NCBI GenBank assembly: GCA_934513205.1
Contig: CAKSWU010000004.1
Location: forward strand, 62,001 to 126,000
DNA from: an uncultured Faecalibacterium sp.
GTDB lineage: Bacteria > Bacillota > Clostridia > Oscillospirales > Ruminococcaceae
Direction: 5' to 3'
DNA: 64,000 bases
A program made the position numbers and the translations under genes. Position 1 is the stretch's first letter. Each line of letters starts with the position of its first letter. Below are positions 44,634-52,938 of this stretch, in pieces. The notes under the pieces were generated by a model. The model ran no database searches. It was given only the letters and a program-made list of their open reading frames with translations, and was not told the origin of the DNA.

Positions 44634-44668
44634 AAAAGCACCGCGGCTCAAAAGCCGCGGTGCTTTTT
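44634..44668. terminator. Bidirectional terminator between MBL gene and tRNA-Gly
   Basis: A stem of about 14 bases (AAAGCACCGCGGCT and complement) with a four-base loop and T/A runs at both ends. It serves both the MBL gene and the convergent tRNA-Gly. Confidence 0.88.
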
Positions 44669-44670
44669 GT

Positions 44671-44745
44671 TGGAGCGGGCAATGGGAATCGAACCCACCT
44701 CCTCAGCTTGGAAGGCTGATATACTAGCCGATGTACGATGCCCGC
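44671..44745 (-). tRNA. tRNA-Gly (TCC)
   Basis: A cloverleaf on the minus strand: acceptor GCGGGCA/TGCCCGC, anticodon stem CAGCC/GGCTG with loop containing anticodon TCC, T-loop GTTCGATTC, discriminator T and encoded CCA. It reads GGA codons. Confidence 0.95.
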
Positions 44746-44758
44746 ATTCACGAACGAT

Positions 44759-44787
44759 ATTATAACATGTTCCGGGGCAAATGTCCA
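44759..44787 (-). promoter_or_regulatory. Promoter of tRNA-Gly
   Basis: On the minus strand TGGACA (44787-44782) and TATAAT (44764-44759) are 17 bases apart, 14 bases before the tRNA 5' end. Confidence 0.75.
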
Positions 44788-44839
44788 GCCCAATTTTTGT
44801 ATGTTCCTTAAAGCACCAGAAAAGAATGCCGGAACGGCC

Positions 44840-44867
44840 TTGCTTTTCCATACGGCTCTGCTACAAT
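44840..44867 (+). promoter_or_regulatory. Promoter of the AlkD-like gene
   Basis: TTGCTT and TACAAT are 16 bases apart, 24 bases before the ATG at 44891. Confidence 0.65.
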
Positions 44868-44890
44868 AGAAAAGAACGGAGGGAGAGAGG

Positions 44891-45586
44891 ATGGAACCGG
44901 AAGCAGAGATCATTTGTGCGCAGCTGTTTACCCTGCGGGATGAAGCATACCGCGCCTTTCACAGTGCGTTGATGCCCACCGTGCCGCCGGAAACGGTGAT
45001 CGGCGTGCGCGTTCCGGCTCTGCGCAAGTTGGCAAAACAGCTCACAGGCACAGCGCAGGCAGAAGTGTTTTTACAGGCCCTGCCGCATGGATACTACGAA
45101 GAAAACAACCTCCACGCGTTTCTGATCGAACTTATCCGGGACTACGACAGGGCGCTGACTGAAACGGAAGCGTTCTTGCCCTATATCAACAACTGGGCCA
45201 CCTGTGACTGCTTTTGCCCCAAAGTGTTTGCAAAGCACAAGAAGGAACTGCTGGTGCCCATTCGCCACTGGCTGGATTCGGGCGAGGTGTACACCGTGCG
45301 CTATGGCATGGAGATGCTGATGCGCTATTATCTGGATGATGCATTCCGGCCGGAATATCTGGAATGGGTGGCCGATGTGCGCAGCACGGAATACTATATC
45401 AATATGATGCGGGCATGGTATTTTGCCACGGCACTGGCAAAGCAGCCGGATGCCGCGCTGCCGTGGCTCACAGAAAAGCGGCTGGATCTGTGGACCCACA
45501 ACAAAGCCATCCAGAAAGCGGTGGAAAGCCGCCGCATTCCGCCTGGAATGAAGCAGCTGCTGCGCGGTCTGCGCAGCCGTTCATAA
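44891..45586 (+). CDS. AlkD-family DNA alkylation repair protein (HEAT-like repeat)
   Basis: This 231-residue all-alpha protein of the AlkC/AlkD DNA glycosylase superfamily is built from HEAT-like repeats. The early VIGVRVPALRKLAKQL segment (about residues 37-52), the EENNLHAF/NNWATCDCF regions (about 75-105) and the ALPWLTEKRLDLWTHNKAIQKA end (split) fit the clostridial AlkD branch. AlkD excises positively charged alkylpurines (3mA, 7mG) without base flipping. Catalytic Trp/Asp placement is consistent with NNWATCD but not proven. GGAGGGAGAG precedes the ATG; it is monocistronic. Confidence 0.83.
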   Translation: MEPEAEIICAQLFTLRDEAYRAFHSALMPTVPPETVIGVRVPALRKLAKQLTGTAQAEVFLQALPHGYYEENNLHAFLIELIRDYDRALTETEAFLPYINNWATCDCFCPKVFAKHKKELLVPIRHWLDSGEVYTVRYGMEMLMRYYLDDAFRPEYLEWVADVRSTEYYINMMRAWYFATALAKQPDAALPWLTEKRLDLWTHNKAIQKAVESRRIPPGMKQLLRGLRSRS

Positions 45587-45621
45587 AAGCTTCCGGATTT
45601 CTGCGCAGATTCCCTGTTTAC

Positions 45622-45650
45622 TTTATGCGGGTTTTATTGTAGAATATACT
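45622..45650 (+). promoter_or_regulatory. Promoter of the pyrH-polC operon
   Basis: TTTATG and TATACT are 17 bases apart, 58 bases before the ATG of pyrH. It is the only clear promoter before this 11.5 kb run of genes. Confidence 0.65.
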
Positions 45651-45708
45651 GTAGTAAAAATGCCGGGCTATGCCCCGACGGAAAATAAAACCAGGTGGTG
45701 TTTGGATT

Positions 45709-46419
45709 ATGGCATTGAAATATCAGCGCATTCTGCTCAAGATCAGCGGTGAGGCTCTTGGCGGCGAGAAGGGCATGGGCTTTGATGAGCCGACCATGGA
45801 TGCGATCTGCGGCGGCGTGAAGAAAGCGCACGAGCTGGGGGTACAGATCGGCATCGTGGTGGGCGGCGGCAACTTCTGGCGCGGTCGTTCCAGCGGCAAG
45901 ATGGAGCGCACACTGGCAGACAAGATCGGTATGCTGGCAACGGTGATGAACGCTCTGGCGGTCTCCGACAAGCTGGAGCAGCTGGGCGTCCCCACGGAGG
46001 TATTCACCTCCATCACCATGCCGCAGGTGGCACCGGCGTTTACCCGCAAGGATGCCCTGCGCGCGATGGAGCAGGGCAAGATCGCGGTCTTTGGCGGCGG
46101 CACCGGCAACCCCTTCTTCTCCACCGATACGGCGACTGCCCTGCGTGCCGTGGAGGTCAGTGCCGATGTGATGTTCAAGGCTACCATGGTGGACGGCGTT
46201 TACGACAAGGACCCCCACAAGTACCCGGACGCCAAAAAGTACGATACTCTGACCTTTACAAAGGTGTTGGAGGATCAGCTGGCTGTCATGGACGGCACGG
46301 CGGCGACCCTGTGCCGCGACAATAAGCTGCCCATTCTGGTGTTTGACCTGGCAGACCCGGACAACATTGCCCGCGCTGTGCAGGGCGAAAACGTGGGCAC
46401 GCTGGTCTATGAGGGCTGA
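45709..46419 (+). CDS. pyrH: Uridylate kinase
   Basis: This 236-residue bacterial UMP kinase of the amino-acid-kinase fold makes UDP from UMP with ATP and is essential for pyrimidine nucleotides. It opens with YQRILLKISGEAL (about residues 4-16), followed by VVGGGNFWRG and FGGGTGNPFFSTDTA, and ends with the VGTLVYEG tail. All are family landmarks and the length is normal (about 240). AGGTGGTG lies 8-13 bases before the ATG. It heads the conserved operon pyrH-frr-uppS-cdsA-dxr-rseP. Confidence 0.96.
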   Translation: MALKYQRILLKISGEALGGEKGMGFDEPTMDAICGGVKKAHELGVQIGIVVGGGNFWRGRSSGKMERTLADKIGMLATVMNALAVSDKLEQLGVPTEVFTSITMPQVAPAFTRKDALRAMEQGKIAVFGGGTGNPFFSTDTATALRAVEVSADVMFKATMVDGVYDKDPHKYPDAKKYDTLTFTKVLEDQLAVMDGTAATLCRDNKLPILVFDLADPDNIARAVQGENVGTLVYEG

Positions 46420-46516
46420 TACAGCATTTCTAAGACCGCAAACTGCATACAATAAGGCAGCGGTGCTCTGCTCTGCAGCCTTGAAAATACACTAATAGGA
46501 ACAGGAGACTACCACA

Positions 46517-47071
46517 ATGAGCAGCAACACCAAGGTTTACGAAGACAAGATGAAGAGCTCGGTCGAGCATCTGGGCCGTGAGCTTGCCGCCGTGCGCGCA
46601 GGCCGCGCAAACCCCGCTGTGCTGGATAAGGTCACCGTGGACTACTACGGCGCACCCACTCCCGTCCAGCAGGTAGCGTCTGTGGCGGTCAGCGAGGCAC
46701 GCACCTTGACCATCACTCCGTGGGACCGCACCCTGCTGCGGGCCATCAGTAAGGCCATCATGGCAAGTGATGTGGGTATCACCCCCATTGATGACGGTGT
46801 TACCATCCGCCTGAACTTCCCGGCTCCCAACGAGGAGCGCCGCAAGCAGCTGGCAAAGGAAGTTTCCAAGCTGGGTGAGGATGCCAAGGTGGCAGTGCGC
46901 AACATCCGCCGCGAAGCCATGGACAAGGCAAAGGCCATGAAGAAGGCCGGTGAGCTGACCGAGGACAGCCAGAAGACCATGGAAGAAGATGTCCAGAAGC
47001 TGACCGACAAGTATATCAAGAACATTGATGCGGCTGTGGAAGAGAAGCAGAAGGAGATCATGTCTGTCTGA
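46517..47071 (+). CDS. frr: Ribosome recycling factor
   Basis: This 184-residue factor splits post-termination ribosomes with EF-G. The three-helix bundle/hinge pattern is clear: LGRELAAVRAGRANPAVLDKV (split; about residues 19-39), PTPVQQVASV, and the long C-terminal coiled helices ending with DKYIKNID...KEIMSV. The length is normal (185). It is 97 bases after pyrH with AACAGGAG before the ATG. The pyrH-frr order is widespread in bacteria. Confidence 0.96.
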   Translation: MSSNTKVYEDKMKSSVEHLGRELAAVRAGRANPAVLDKVTVDYYGAPTPVQQVASVAVSEARTLTITPWDRTLLRAISKAIMASDVGITPIDDGVTIRLNFPAPNEERRKQLAKEVSKLGEDAKVAVRNIRREAMDKAKAMKKAGELTEDSQKTMEEDVQKLTDKYIKNIDAAVEEKQKEIMSV

Positions 47072-47167
47072 TCGGCACAGCTGAAATGAAAAACAGGAGG
47101 TGCCGTGCGCTGGACAAAGGTGCGCGGCACTTTTGTTGAAGGCAGCTGCTGCTGCCGGGAGGAAACA

Positions 47168-47881
47168 ATGGCGCACCCCAAGGAATTTGCCGAGGGCCTT
47201 TCCATCGGCATTATCATGGACGGAAATGGCCGCTGGGCGAAAAACCGCGGGCTGCCCCGCACCGCAGGCCACAAAAAAGGCGCAGAGGTGTTCAGCGACA
47301 TTGCGGATTACTGCGATGAGCTGGGGGTCAGCTCGGTGTACTTCTATGCGTTCTCGACTGAAAACTGGAAGCGTCCGCTGGAAGAGGTCAACGCCATCAT
47401 GCGGCTGTTCGGAGAATATCTGCTGAAGGGCTTTGACTACAAGAACCGGAACATCCGCATCCGGTTTTTGGGTGACCGCTCGGTGCTGGACGAAAAACTG
47501 CAGCAGCTGATGAACAAGCTGGAAGGGGAGTCTGCCGTCAAGACCGGCATGAACCTGAACATCGCCATCAACTATGGCGGCCGTCCGGAGATCCTTCGGG
47601 CAACGCAGCAGCTGGCAGCCAGAGCGGCAGCCGGTGAGCTGAAGCCGGAGCAGATCACGGAGCAGATGCTGAGCGATGCCATGTACACCGCCGGTCAGAA
47701 GGATCCGGATTTTATTCTGCGGCCCAGCGGCGAAAAGCGGCTGTCCAACTTTATGCTGTGGCAGGCTGCCTACTCGGAACTTGTGGAAATGGACGTTCTG
47801 TGGCCGGATTTTACCCGTGCGGATCTGGACGCTGCCATTGAGGAGTTCAACCACCGCAGCCGACGGTTTGGCGGACTGTGA
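47168..47881 (+). CDS. uppS: Isoprenyl transferase (undecaprenyl diphosphate synthase)
   Basis: This 237-residue cis-prenyltransferase makes C55 undecaprenyl diphosphate, the lipid carrier for peptidoglycan and teichoic acids. The hallmark IIMDGNGRWAKNRG (D18 in the magnesium-binding DGNGRW) is present, followed by YAFSTENWKRP and the RPSGEKRLSNFMLWQ end (about residues 185-200). The ATG at 47168 is chosen since GGGAGGAAACA lies upstream; an in-frame ATG at 47105 would add a non-homologous extension. Its C5/C15 substrates come from the MEP pathway; dxr and ispG lie in the same operon. Confidence 0.95.
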   Translation: MAHPKEFAEGLSIGIIMDGNGRWAKNRGLPRTAGHKKGAEVFSDIADYCDELGVSSVYFYAFSTENWKRPLEEVNAIMRLFGEYLLKGFDYKNRNIRIRFLGDRSVLDEKLQQLMNKLEGESAVKTGMNLNIAINYGGRPEILRATQQLAARAAAGELKPEQITEQMLSDAMYTAGQKDPDFILRPSGEKRLSNFMLWQAAYSELVEMDVLWPDFTRADLDAAIEEFNHRSRRFGGL

Positions 47882-48001
47882 TTGCGGCGTGCCGAAAACC
47901 AACCAAAAGATCCCGTGCGCAGGCACGGGCCCGGCGGGCCGACCGTTCCTCGGCCCGGGCTGCTGTGGCAGCTTCAAGGGAAAATAAAGGAGAACAAAGC
48001 T

Positions 48002-48862
48002 ATGAAAACACGAGTCATAACTGCGATCGTGGGCATCATCGTCCTCATCGGCGTGATGTTCACCTTCAACACGCTGATCTTCAATCTGGTGATCGCAGCC
48101 ATTACCCTGATCGCCGTCCACGAGATCTACAGTGCGCTGGGCTTTAAAAAGAGAGATTGGCTGATGTACGCCGCGCTGGTGCCCTACACCCTGCTGGTGA
48201 TGACCTCCAACTATCAGGTCATGCGCCGTCTGGTGATGCCGGTGTCCTTTGTGCTGGTCACCTTCTACGCCATCTATCTGGTGGTGCGCAATGGCACCAT
48301 CAGCTACCAGAAGGCCAGCGGACTGCTCCTGTTTTCCGGCATCGTGATCTTCTGCTTCTACTCCTTCATCCGGCTCAAGGAACTGCTGCCGGTAGAGCAA
48401 TTCGGCTACGATGCCGTGTTCTTTATCCTGCTGATCCTCTGTTTTGCATGGGGCGGGGACACCTGCGCCTACTTTGCAGGCCGCGCCTTTGGCAAGCACA
48501 AGCTGTGCCCGGTGGTCAGCCCCAAAAAGACCGTGGAGGGGGCCATCGGCGGGGTGCTGGGCACCATGGTGTTCGGCGTGATCGTGACGCTGGTGTACTC
48601 CCTGGCGGCAGACCGCATGGAAGCGTTCACCCGCTCCAACATCGGTATTTCGATGTATCTCATCATTGCTCTGCTGGGCTGTGTGGCGGCGGTGCTGGGC
48701 ATCTACGGCGACCTGTTTGCCAGTGTGGTCAAGCGTCAGTGCGGCATCAAGGACTACGGCACGATCTTCCCGGGCCATGGCGGCATTCTGGATCGCTTTG
48801 ACAGCGTGATGTTCATTGCTCCCTTTGTGACCATGGTCATTACGGCAGTGTTCTACTATTAA
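48002..48862 (+). CDS. cdsA: Phosphatidate cytidylyltransferase CdsA
   Basis: This 286-residue integral membrane enzyme makes CDP-diacylglycerol from phosphatidate and CTP. It has about seven or eight membrane helices and the family signature near the C-terminus, GDLFASVVKRQCGIKDYG (about residues 238-255) then PGHGGILDRFDS. GGAGAACAAAG precedes the ATG. The 120-base gap after uppS holds a GC-rich imperfect inverted repeat (GCCCGGCGGGCCGA against TCGGCCCGGGC, about 47929-47960) but no gene. Confidence 0.94.
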   Translation: MKTRVITAIVGIIVLIGVMFTFNTLIFNLVIAAITLIAVHEIYSALGFKKRDWLMYAALVPYTLLVMTSNYQVMRRLVMPVSFVLVTFYAIYLVVRNGTISYQKASGLLLFSGIVIFCFYSFIRLKELLPVEQFGYDAVFFILLILCFAWGGDTCAYFAGRAFGKHKLCPVVSPKKTVEGAIGGVLGTMVFGVIVTLVYSLAADRMEAFTRSNIGISMYLIIALLGCVAAVLGIYGDLFASVVKRQCGIKDYGTIFPGHGGILDRFDSVMFIAPFVTMVITAVFYY

Positions 48863-48875
48863 GGGGGGATGTGTC

Positions 48876-50027
48876 ATGTCGAAAAGAATTACGCTGCTGG
48901 GTTCTACCGGCTCCATTGGCACCCAGAGTCTGGATGTCATCCGGGCCCAGGGATATGAGGTTTACGGCCTGTCTGCCCACCGCCATGTAGAAAAGATCCT
49001 GCAACAGATCGAGGAATTTCATCCCAGATATGTCTGCATGACCGACCCGGACGCCGCCGCAAAACTGGACGCGGCACTGGCAGGCCGTGCCTGTGCGCCC
49101 AAGCTGCTCACCGGCCCGGAGGGACTGAAAGAGCTGGCAGCGCTGGATGGTCCCGATGTGGTGCTGAACAGTGTGGTGGGCATTGCGGGTCTGGGAGCCA
49201 GTCTCTGCGCCATCGAGAGCGGTCACGATCTGGCGCTTGCCAACAAGGAGAGCCTTGTCACCGGCGGTCATCTGGTCACACAGGCCGTGGCAAAGCATGG
49301 CGTACAGCTGCTGCCGGTGGACAGCGAGCACTCCGCCATCTTCCAGTGCCTGCAGGATAAGGAAAGCGCGCCCAGCCTGACCAAGATCCTGCTGACGGCG
49401 TCCGGTGGACCGTTCTTCGGCATGACTACCGAGCAGCTGCGCAGCAAGACCAAAGCCGATGCCCTCAAGCACCCCAACTGGAACATGGGGGCAAAGATCA
49501 CCATCGACTCCGCCACTCTGATGAACAAGGGACTGGAGCTGATCGAGGCGGTGTGGCTGTTCGGTCTGCCGCCGGAAAAGATCCAGATCGTTGTCCAACG
49601 CCAGAGCATCGTCCACTCTGCAGTGCAGTTCAGCGACAATTCGGTCATTGCTCAGCTGGGCGTACCGGATATGCGCATCCCCATCCAGTACGCCCTGACC
49701 TACCCCAAGCGTGTACCGGGCGTGGTGCCGGAGCTGGACTTTGCAGCCCTGAAGGTGCTTACCTTCGATGTGGCAGACGAGGAGACGTTCCGTTGTCTTG
49801 CGGCGTGCAAAAAAGCCATCCGAAAGGGCGGGCTTGGTCCCTGCGCCGCCAACGGTGCCAACGAGGAAGCAGTCAAGCTGTTTCTGGAGGACAAGATCGG
49901 TTTTCTGGACATTGGTCGTCTGGTGGAAGCCGTTGTGGACAGCGACCGCTTTGGCGGCGACTATACGCTGCAGGATGTGTATGCGTGCGACCGTATGGCC
50001 CGGGAGTTTGTGCGGGCACACCTTTGA
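48876..50027 (+). CDS. dxr: 1-deoxy-D-xylulose 5-phosphate reductoisomerase
   Basis: This 383-residue enzyme catalyses the first committed step of the MEP isoprenoid route (DXP to MEP, NADPH). It has a Rossmann start LLGSTGSIGTQSLDV (residues 7-21), LANKESLVTGG, the metal/substrate segment VDSEHSAIFQ (about residues 148-157) and NWNMGAKITIDSATLMNKGLE (split; about 202-222). The ATG follows AAGGGGGGAT. It is 13 bases after cdsA. It supplies the pathway that ispDF and ispG continue. Confidence 0.96.
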   Translation: MSKRITLLGSTGSIGTQSLDVIRAQGYEVYGLSAHRHVEKILQQIEEFHPRYVCMTDPDAAAKLDAALAGRACAPKLLTGPEGLKELAALDGPDVVLNSVVGIAGLGASLCAIESGHDLALANKESLVTGGHLVTQAVAKHGVQLLPVDSEHSAIFQCLQDKESAPSLTKILLTASGGPFFGMTTEQLRSKTKADALKHPNWNMGAKITIDSATLMNKGLELIEAVWLFGLPPEKIQIVVQRQSIVHSAVQFSDNSVIAQLGVPDMRIPIQYALTYPKRVPGVVPELDFAALKVLTFDVADEETFRCLAACKKAIRKGGLGPCAANGANEEAVKLFLEDKIGFLDIGRLVEAVVDSDRFGGDYTLQDVYACDRMAREFVRAHL

Positions 50028-50048
50028 TTTTCGATTCTAGGAGACGCA

Positions 50049-51161
50049 ATGTCAGTTTTTATTACTCTGATCGCGGCGCTGATCGTTTTCAGTGCGGTGA
50101 TCGCCATCCATGAGTTCGGGCACTTTGCAGTGGCAAAACTCTGCGGCATTCAGGTCAACGAGTTCTCCATCGGCATGGGACCCGTGCTCTGGAAAAAATA
50201 CCGCAAGGGTACCCAGTACAGCCTGCGCGCGCTGCCGGTGGGCGGCTTTGTGGCGCTGGAAGGGGAGGAAAGCCCCGAAAGCCAGCAGGCAGAGCAGGCC
50301 CGGGATCAGCAGGATGCATCGCCGGAAGCCGCGGACGGCGCAGAACCGCCCGTCGGCATTCCCTTGAACGAGGCGCCGGTGTGGCAGCGCATTCTGGTGA
50401 TGGCTGCGGGTGCCTTTATGAACTTTGTACTGGGCTTTGCGGTGCTGGTCCTTCTGGTGGCAGCGCAGGAAGGCGTTCTTACCAGCAAGACCATCTACTC
50501 CATCGAGGAAAACGCCCTCTGCGGTCAGACGGGTCTGCAGCCCGGGGACGAGATCCTTGCAGTGAACGGACGGCGCTGCTTTGTTGCCAACGACATTCTG
50601 TATGAGCTGATGCGCACCGAGCAGTACCGTGCCCGGTTCACCGTAAAACGGGACGGTCAGACGGTGGAGCTGCCGGACGTGCAGTTCGACACATGGCAGG
50701 ATGCGGACGGCGGCGTCCACATGACCCTTGGCTTTGTGGTATACGGCATCCGCAAGACACCTGCCAGCGTGCTGAAGGAAGCGTGGAACAGCACCCTGTA
50801 CTACGGGCGCATCGTGTTCACCTCGCTGGCAGACCTGCTGAAGGGCCGGGAGAGCATCAACAACCTGTCCGGACCGGTGGGCATCGTGACCGCCATCGGG
50901 CAGGCAGCCAGCTATGGCTGGCGGGACGTGCTGGAGCTGCTGGCCCTCATCACCATCAATCTGGGCATCTTCAACCTGCTGCCCTTTCCGGCGCTGGACG
51001 GCGGCAAAGTGGTGTTTCTGGTCATTGAGGGTGTCACCGGTCATGCAGTGCCGGAAAAACTGCAGGGAGTGCTGACCGTAGCAGCCTTTGGACTGCTGTT
51101 CGGGCTGATGCTCTTTGCGACCTATAACGATATCATCCGGCTTGTGACCGGGGCAATGTAA
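50049..51161 (+). CDS. rseP: Site-2 intramembrane metalloprotease RseP/RasP
   Basis: This 370-residue M50 intramembrane zinc protease cleaves membrane-embedded regulators such as anti-sigma factors or cell-division protein remnants. The HEFGH zinc motif lies at residues 20-24 in the first helix. An alanine/glutamate-rich insert occurs at about residues 77-105. One PDZ domain follows, centred on GLQPGDEILAVNG (about 160-172). The last helices carry NLLPFPALDGGKV (about residues 312-324) with the third zinc ligand D. TAGGAG precedes the ATG. The B. subtilis order uppS-cdsA-dxr-rasP is kept. Confidence 0.94.
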   Translation: MSVFITLIAALIVFSAVIAIHEFGHFAVAKLCGIQVNEFSIGMGPVLWKKYRKGTQYSLRALPVGGFVALEGEESPESQQAEQARDQQDASPEAADGAEPPVGIPLNEAPVWQRILVMAAGAFMNFVLGFAVLVLLVAAQEGVLTSKTIYSIEENALCGQTGLQPGDEILAVNGRRCFVANDILYELMRTEQYRARFTVKRDGQTVELPDVQFDTWQDADGGVHMTLGFVVYGIRKTPASVLKEAWNSTLYYGRIVFTSLADLLKGRESINNLSGPVGIVTAIGQAASYGWRDVLELLALITINLGIFNLLPFPALDGGKVVFLVIEGVTGHAVPEKLQGVLTVAAFGLLFGLMLFATYNDIIRLVTGAM

Positions 51162-51177
51162 CAGAAAGGAGCCCACT

Positions 51178-52224
51178 ATGCGGCAGAGAAAACGCGAAGT
51201 CCGGATCGGAAGTGTGACCATTGGCGGCAACCACCCCATCGCAGTGCAGACCATGCTCAACGTTCCGGTGGAGGACATTGAGGGCAATGTGGCACAGGCA
51301 AAGCGGTGCGAGGCTGCGGGTTGTCAGATCCTGCGGCTCACCTGCCCCAGTCCGGCAGATGCAAAGTGCGTGGAGGCCGTCCGGAACGCGGTGAACATCC
51401 CCATTGTGGCTGACATCCACTTTGACTACAAGGCAGCGCTGGCCTGCGCAGATGTGGGCGTGGACAAGATCCGTATCAACCCCGGCAACATCGGGGACGA
51501 TGACCGGGTGAAGGCGGTGGTGGATGCCTGCCAGCAGAAGAACATCCCCATCCGCATCGGGGTCAACGGCGGCAGTCTGGAAAAGCACATCCTTGCAAAA
51601 TATGGTGCCCCCACCCCGGAAGCCATGGTGGAGAGCGCGTTGTACCATGTGCATCTTTTGGAAAAGTTTGACTTTGACAACATCGTCATCTCCATCAAAA
51701 ACTCCAACGTGCCCCGCATGATGGAGGCCTACCGCCAGCTGAGCGCCGTCACCGACTACCCGCTCCATGTGGGCGTTACCGAAGCCGGCACCTATCAGAT
51801 GGGCCTGCTGAAGAGCGGCATGGGCATCGGCGGCATGCTTCTGGAGGGCATTGGTGATACCATCCGGGTCTCGCTGGCAGCGGAGCCGGAAAAAGAGGTG
51901 GAAGCAGGTTTTAACATCCTGCGCGCCGTGGGCTTCCCGGTGGCGGGGCCGGAGGTCATCACCTGTCCCACCTGCGGACGCACCCAGTACCCCTGCACCG
52001 AGATCGCCAACGAGGTGGAAAAGCGGCTGCAGGGCTATAAAAAGTCCATCAAGGTGGCGGTCATGGGCTGCGTGGTCAACGGCCCCGGCGAAGCGCGGGA
52101 AGCAGACATCGGCATTGCCGGAGGCAAGGGCGAGGCGGTGCTGTTCATCCACGGTCAGCCCATCAAAAAGCTGACCGGCGATAGCATTCTGGATCAGTTC
52201 ATGGACGAGATCTATAAATTGTAA
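51178..52224 (+). CDS. ispG: (E)-4-hydroxy-3-methylbut-2-enyl-diphosphate synthase IspG (GcpE)
   Basis: This 348-residue 4Fe-4S enzyme of the MEP route converts MECDP to HMBDP. The cluster ligands are visible: C263 and C266 in CPTCGR, C298 in MGCVVNGPGE and E305. The TIM-barrel start with VRIGSVTIGGNHPIAVQTML (split; residues about 7-26) is clear. The length and order are those of the short bacterial type without the plant insertion. AGAAAGGAG lies before the ATG, 16 bases after rseP. It needs reduced flavodoxin/ferredoxin and would be oxygen-sensitive, fitting an anaerobe. Confidence 0.95.
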   Translation: MRQRKREVRIGSVTIGGNHPIAVQTMLNVPVEDIEGNVAQAKRCEAAGCQILRLTCPSPADAKCVEAVRNAVNIPIVADIHFDYKAALACADVGVDKIRINPGNIGDDDRVKAVVDACQQKNIPIRIGVNGGSLEKHILAKYGAPTPEAMVESALYHVHLLEKFDFDNIVISIKNSNVPRMMEAYRQLSAVTDYPLHVGVTEAGTYQMGLLKSGMGIGGMLLEGIGDTIRVSLAAEPEKEVEAGFNILRAVGFPVAGPEVITCPTCGRTQYPCTEIANEVEKRLQGYKKSIKVAVMGCVVNGPGEAREADIGIAGGKGEAVLFIHGQPIKKLTGDSILDQFMDEIYKL

Positions 52225-52239
52225 GACGGGAGCTGTTTT

Positions 52240-52854
52240 ATGGCACTGCAAAACAAACTGGGGCTGACCGAAGAGATTACCCTTGCCCGCGCAGAGGAAA
52301 AGCTGAGCAAGCAGAAAGCGCTGGCGCTGTATGATACTGGTCTGCTGGATACTTTTCCGGTAGGTACCTTTGCAGGGCTTGCAAAGATCCATGCTTATCT
52401 GTTCGGGGAAATCTACGATTTTGCCGGGCAGCTGCGCACAGTGAACATCGCCAAGGGAAATTTCCGCTTTGCGCCGGTCATTTACCTGCATGCGGCGCTG
52501 GAGGGCATCGATGCCATGCCGCAGTCAACCTTTGACCAGATCATTGAAAAGTATGTGGAGATGAACGTTGCGCACCCCTTCCGGGAAGGCAATGGCCGCA
52601 GCACCCGCATCTGGCTGGACTGCATCCTGAAAAAAGAGCTGCATCAAGTGGTGGACTGGAGCCGCGTGGACAAGGAGGATTATCTTCTTGCCATGGAGCG
52701 CAGCCCCATCAGGGACTTAGAAATCAAGGCCCTGCTGCGTGCGGCGCTGACGGATCAGATCAATGACCGCGAAGTGTATATGAAGGGCATTGATGCAAGC
52801 TACCATTATGAGGGCTATCAGGTCTTTAAAACAGAGACCCTTGCACCGGATTGA
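52240..52854 (+). CDS. Fic-domain AMP transferase (probably class III, self-inhibited)
   Basis: This 204-residue Fic protein transfers AMP (or another nucleotide part) to a hydroxyl of a target protein. The active-site motif HPFREGNGRSTR spans residues 112-123 with catalytic H112. The phosphate-binding part GNGR is intact. Near the C-terminus SYHYEG (residues 187-192) fits the [S/T]xxxE[G/N] inhibitory helix found in single-domain (class III) Fic enzymes such as that of Neisseria; E191 would be the blocking glutamate. No antitoxin gene is adjacent. It lies between ispG and polC, 15 bases after ispG, with GACGGGAG before the ATG, so it is expected to be co-transcribed with housekeeping genes. 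Confidence 0.9.
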   Translation: MALQNKLGLTEEITLARAEEKLSKQKALALYDTGLLDTFPVGTFAGLAKIHAYLFGEIYDFAGQLRTVNIAKGNFRFAPVIYLHAALEGIDAMPQSTFDQIIEKYVEMNVAHPFREGNGRSTRIWLDCILKKELHQVVDWSRVDKEDYLLAMERSPIRDLEIKALLRAALTDQINDREVYMKGIDASYHYEGYQVFKTETLAPD

Positions 52855-52870
52855 CAAGAAACTTTCCCTA

Positions 52871-52904
52871 CTGCCACACCTGCAAAAACGGGTGCGGCAG
52901 TTTG
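52871..52904 (+). terminator. Weak hairpin between fic and polC
   Basis: CTGCCACACC and GGTGCGGCAG form an imperfect stem (one mismatch) with a 10-base loop, followed only by TTTG. It may attenuate rather than stop transcription into polC. Confidence 0.45.
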
Positions 52905-52938
52905 TGCTGTAAAGAACCCATAAAAAGGAGTACCATTT

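Noticed and set aside
44046..44851. Small plus and minus frames around tRNA-Gly
   Set aside because: They overlap the tRNA, terminator or the MBL gene and have no ribosome site.
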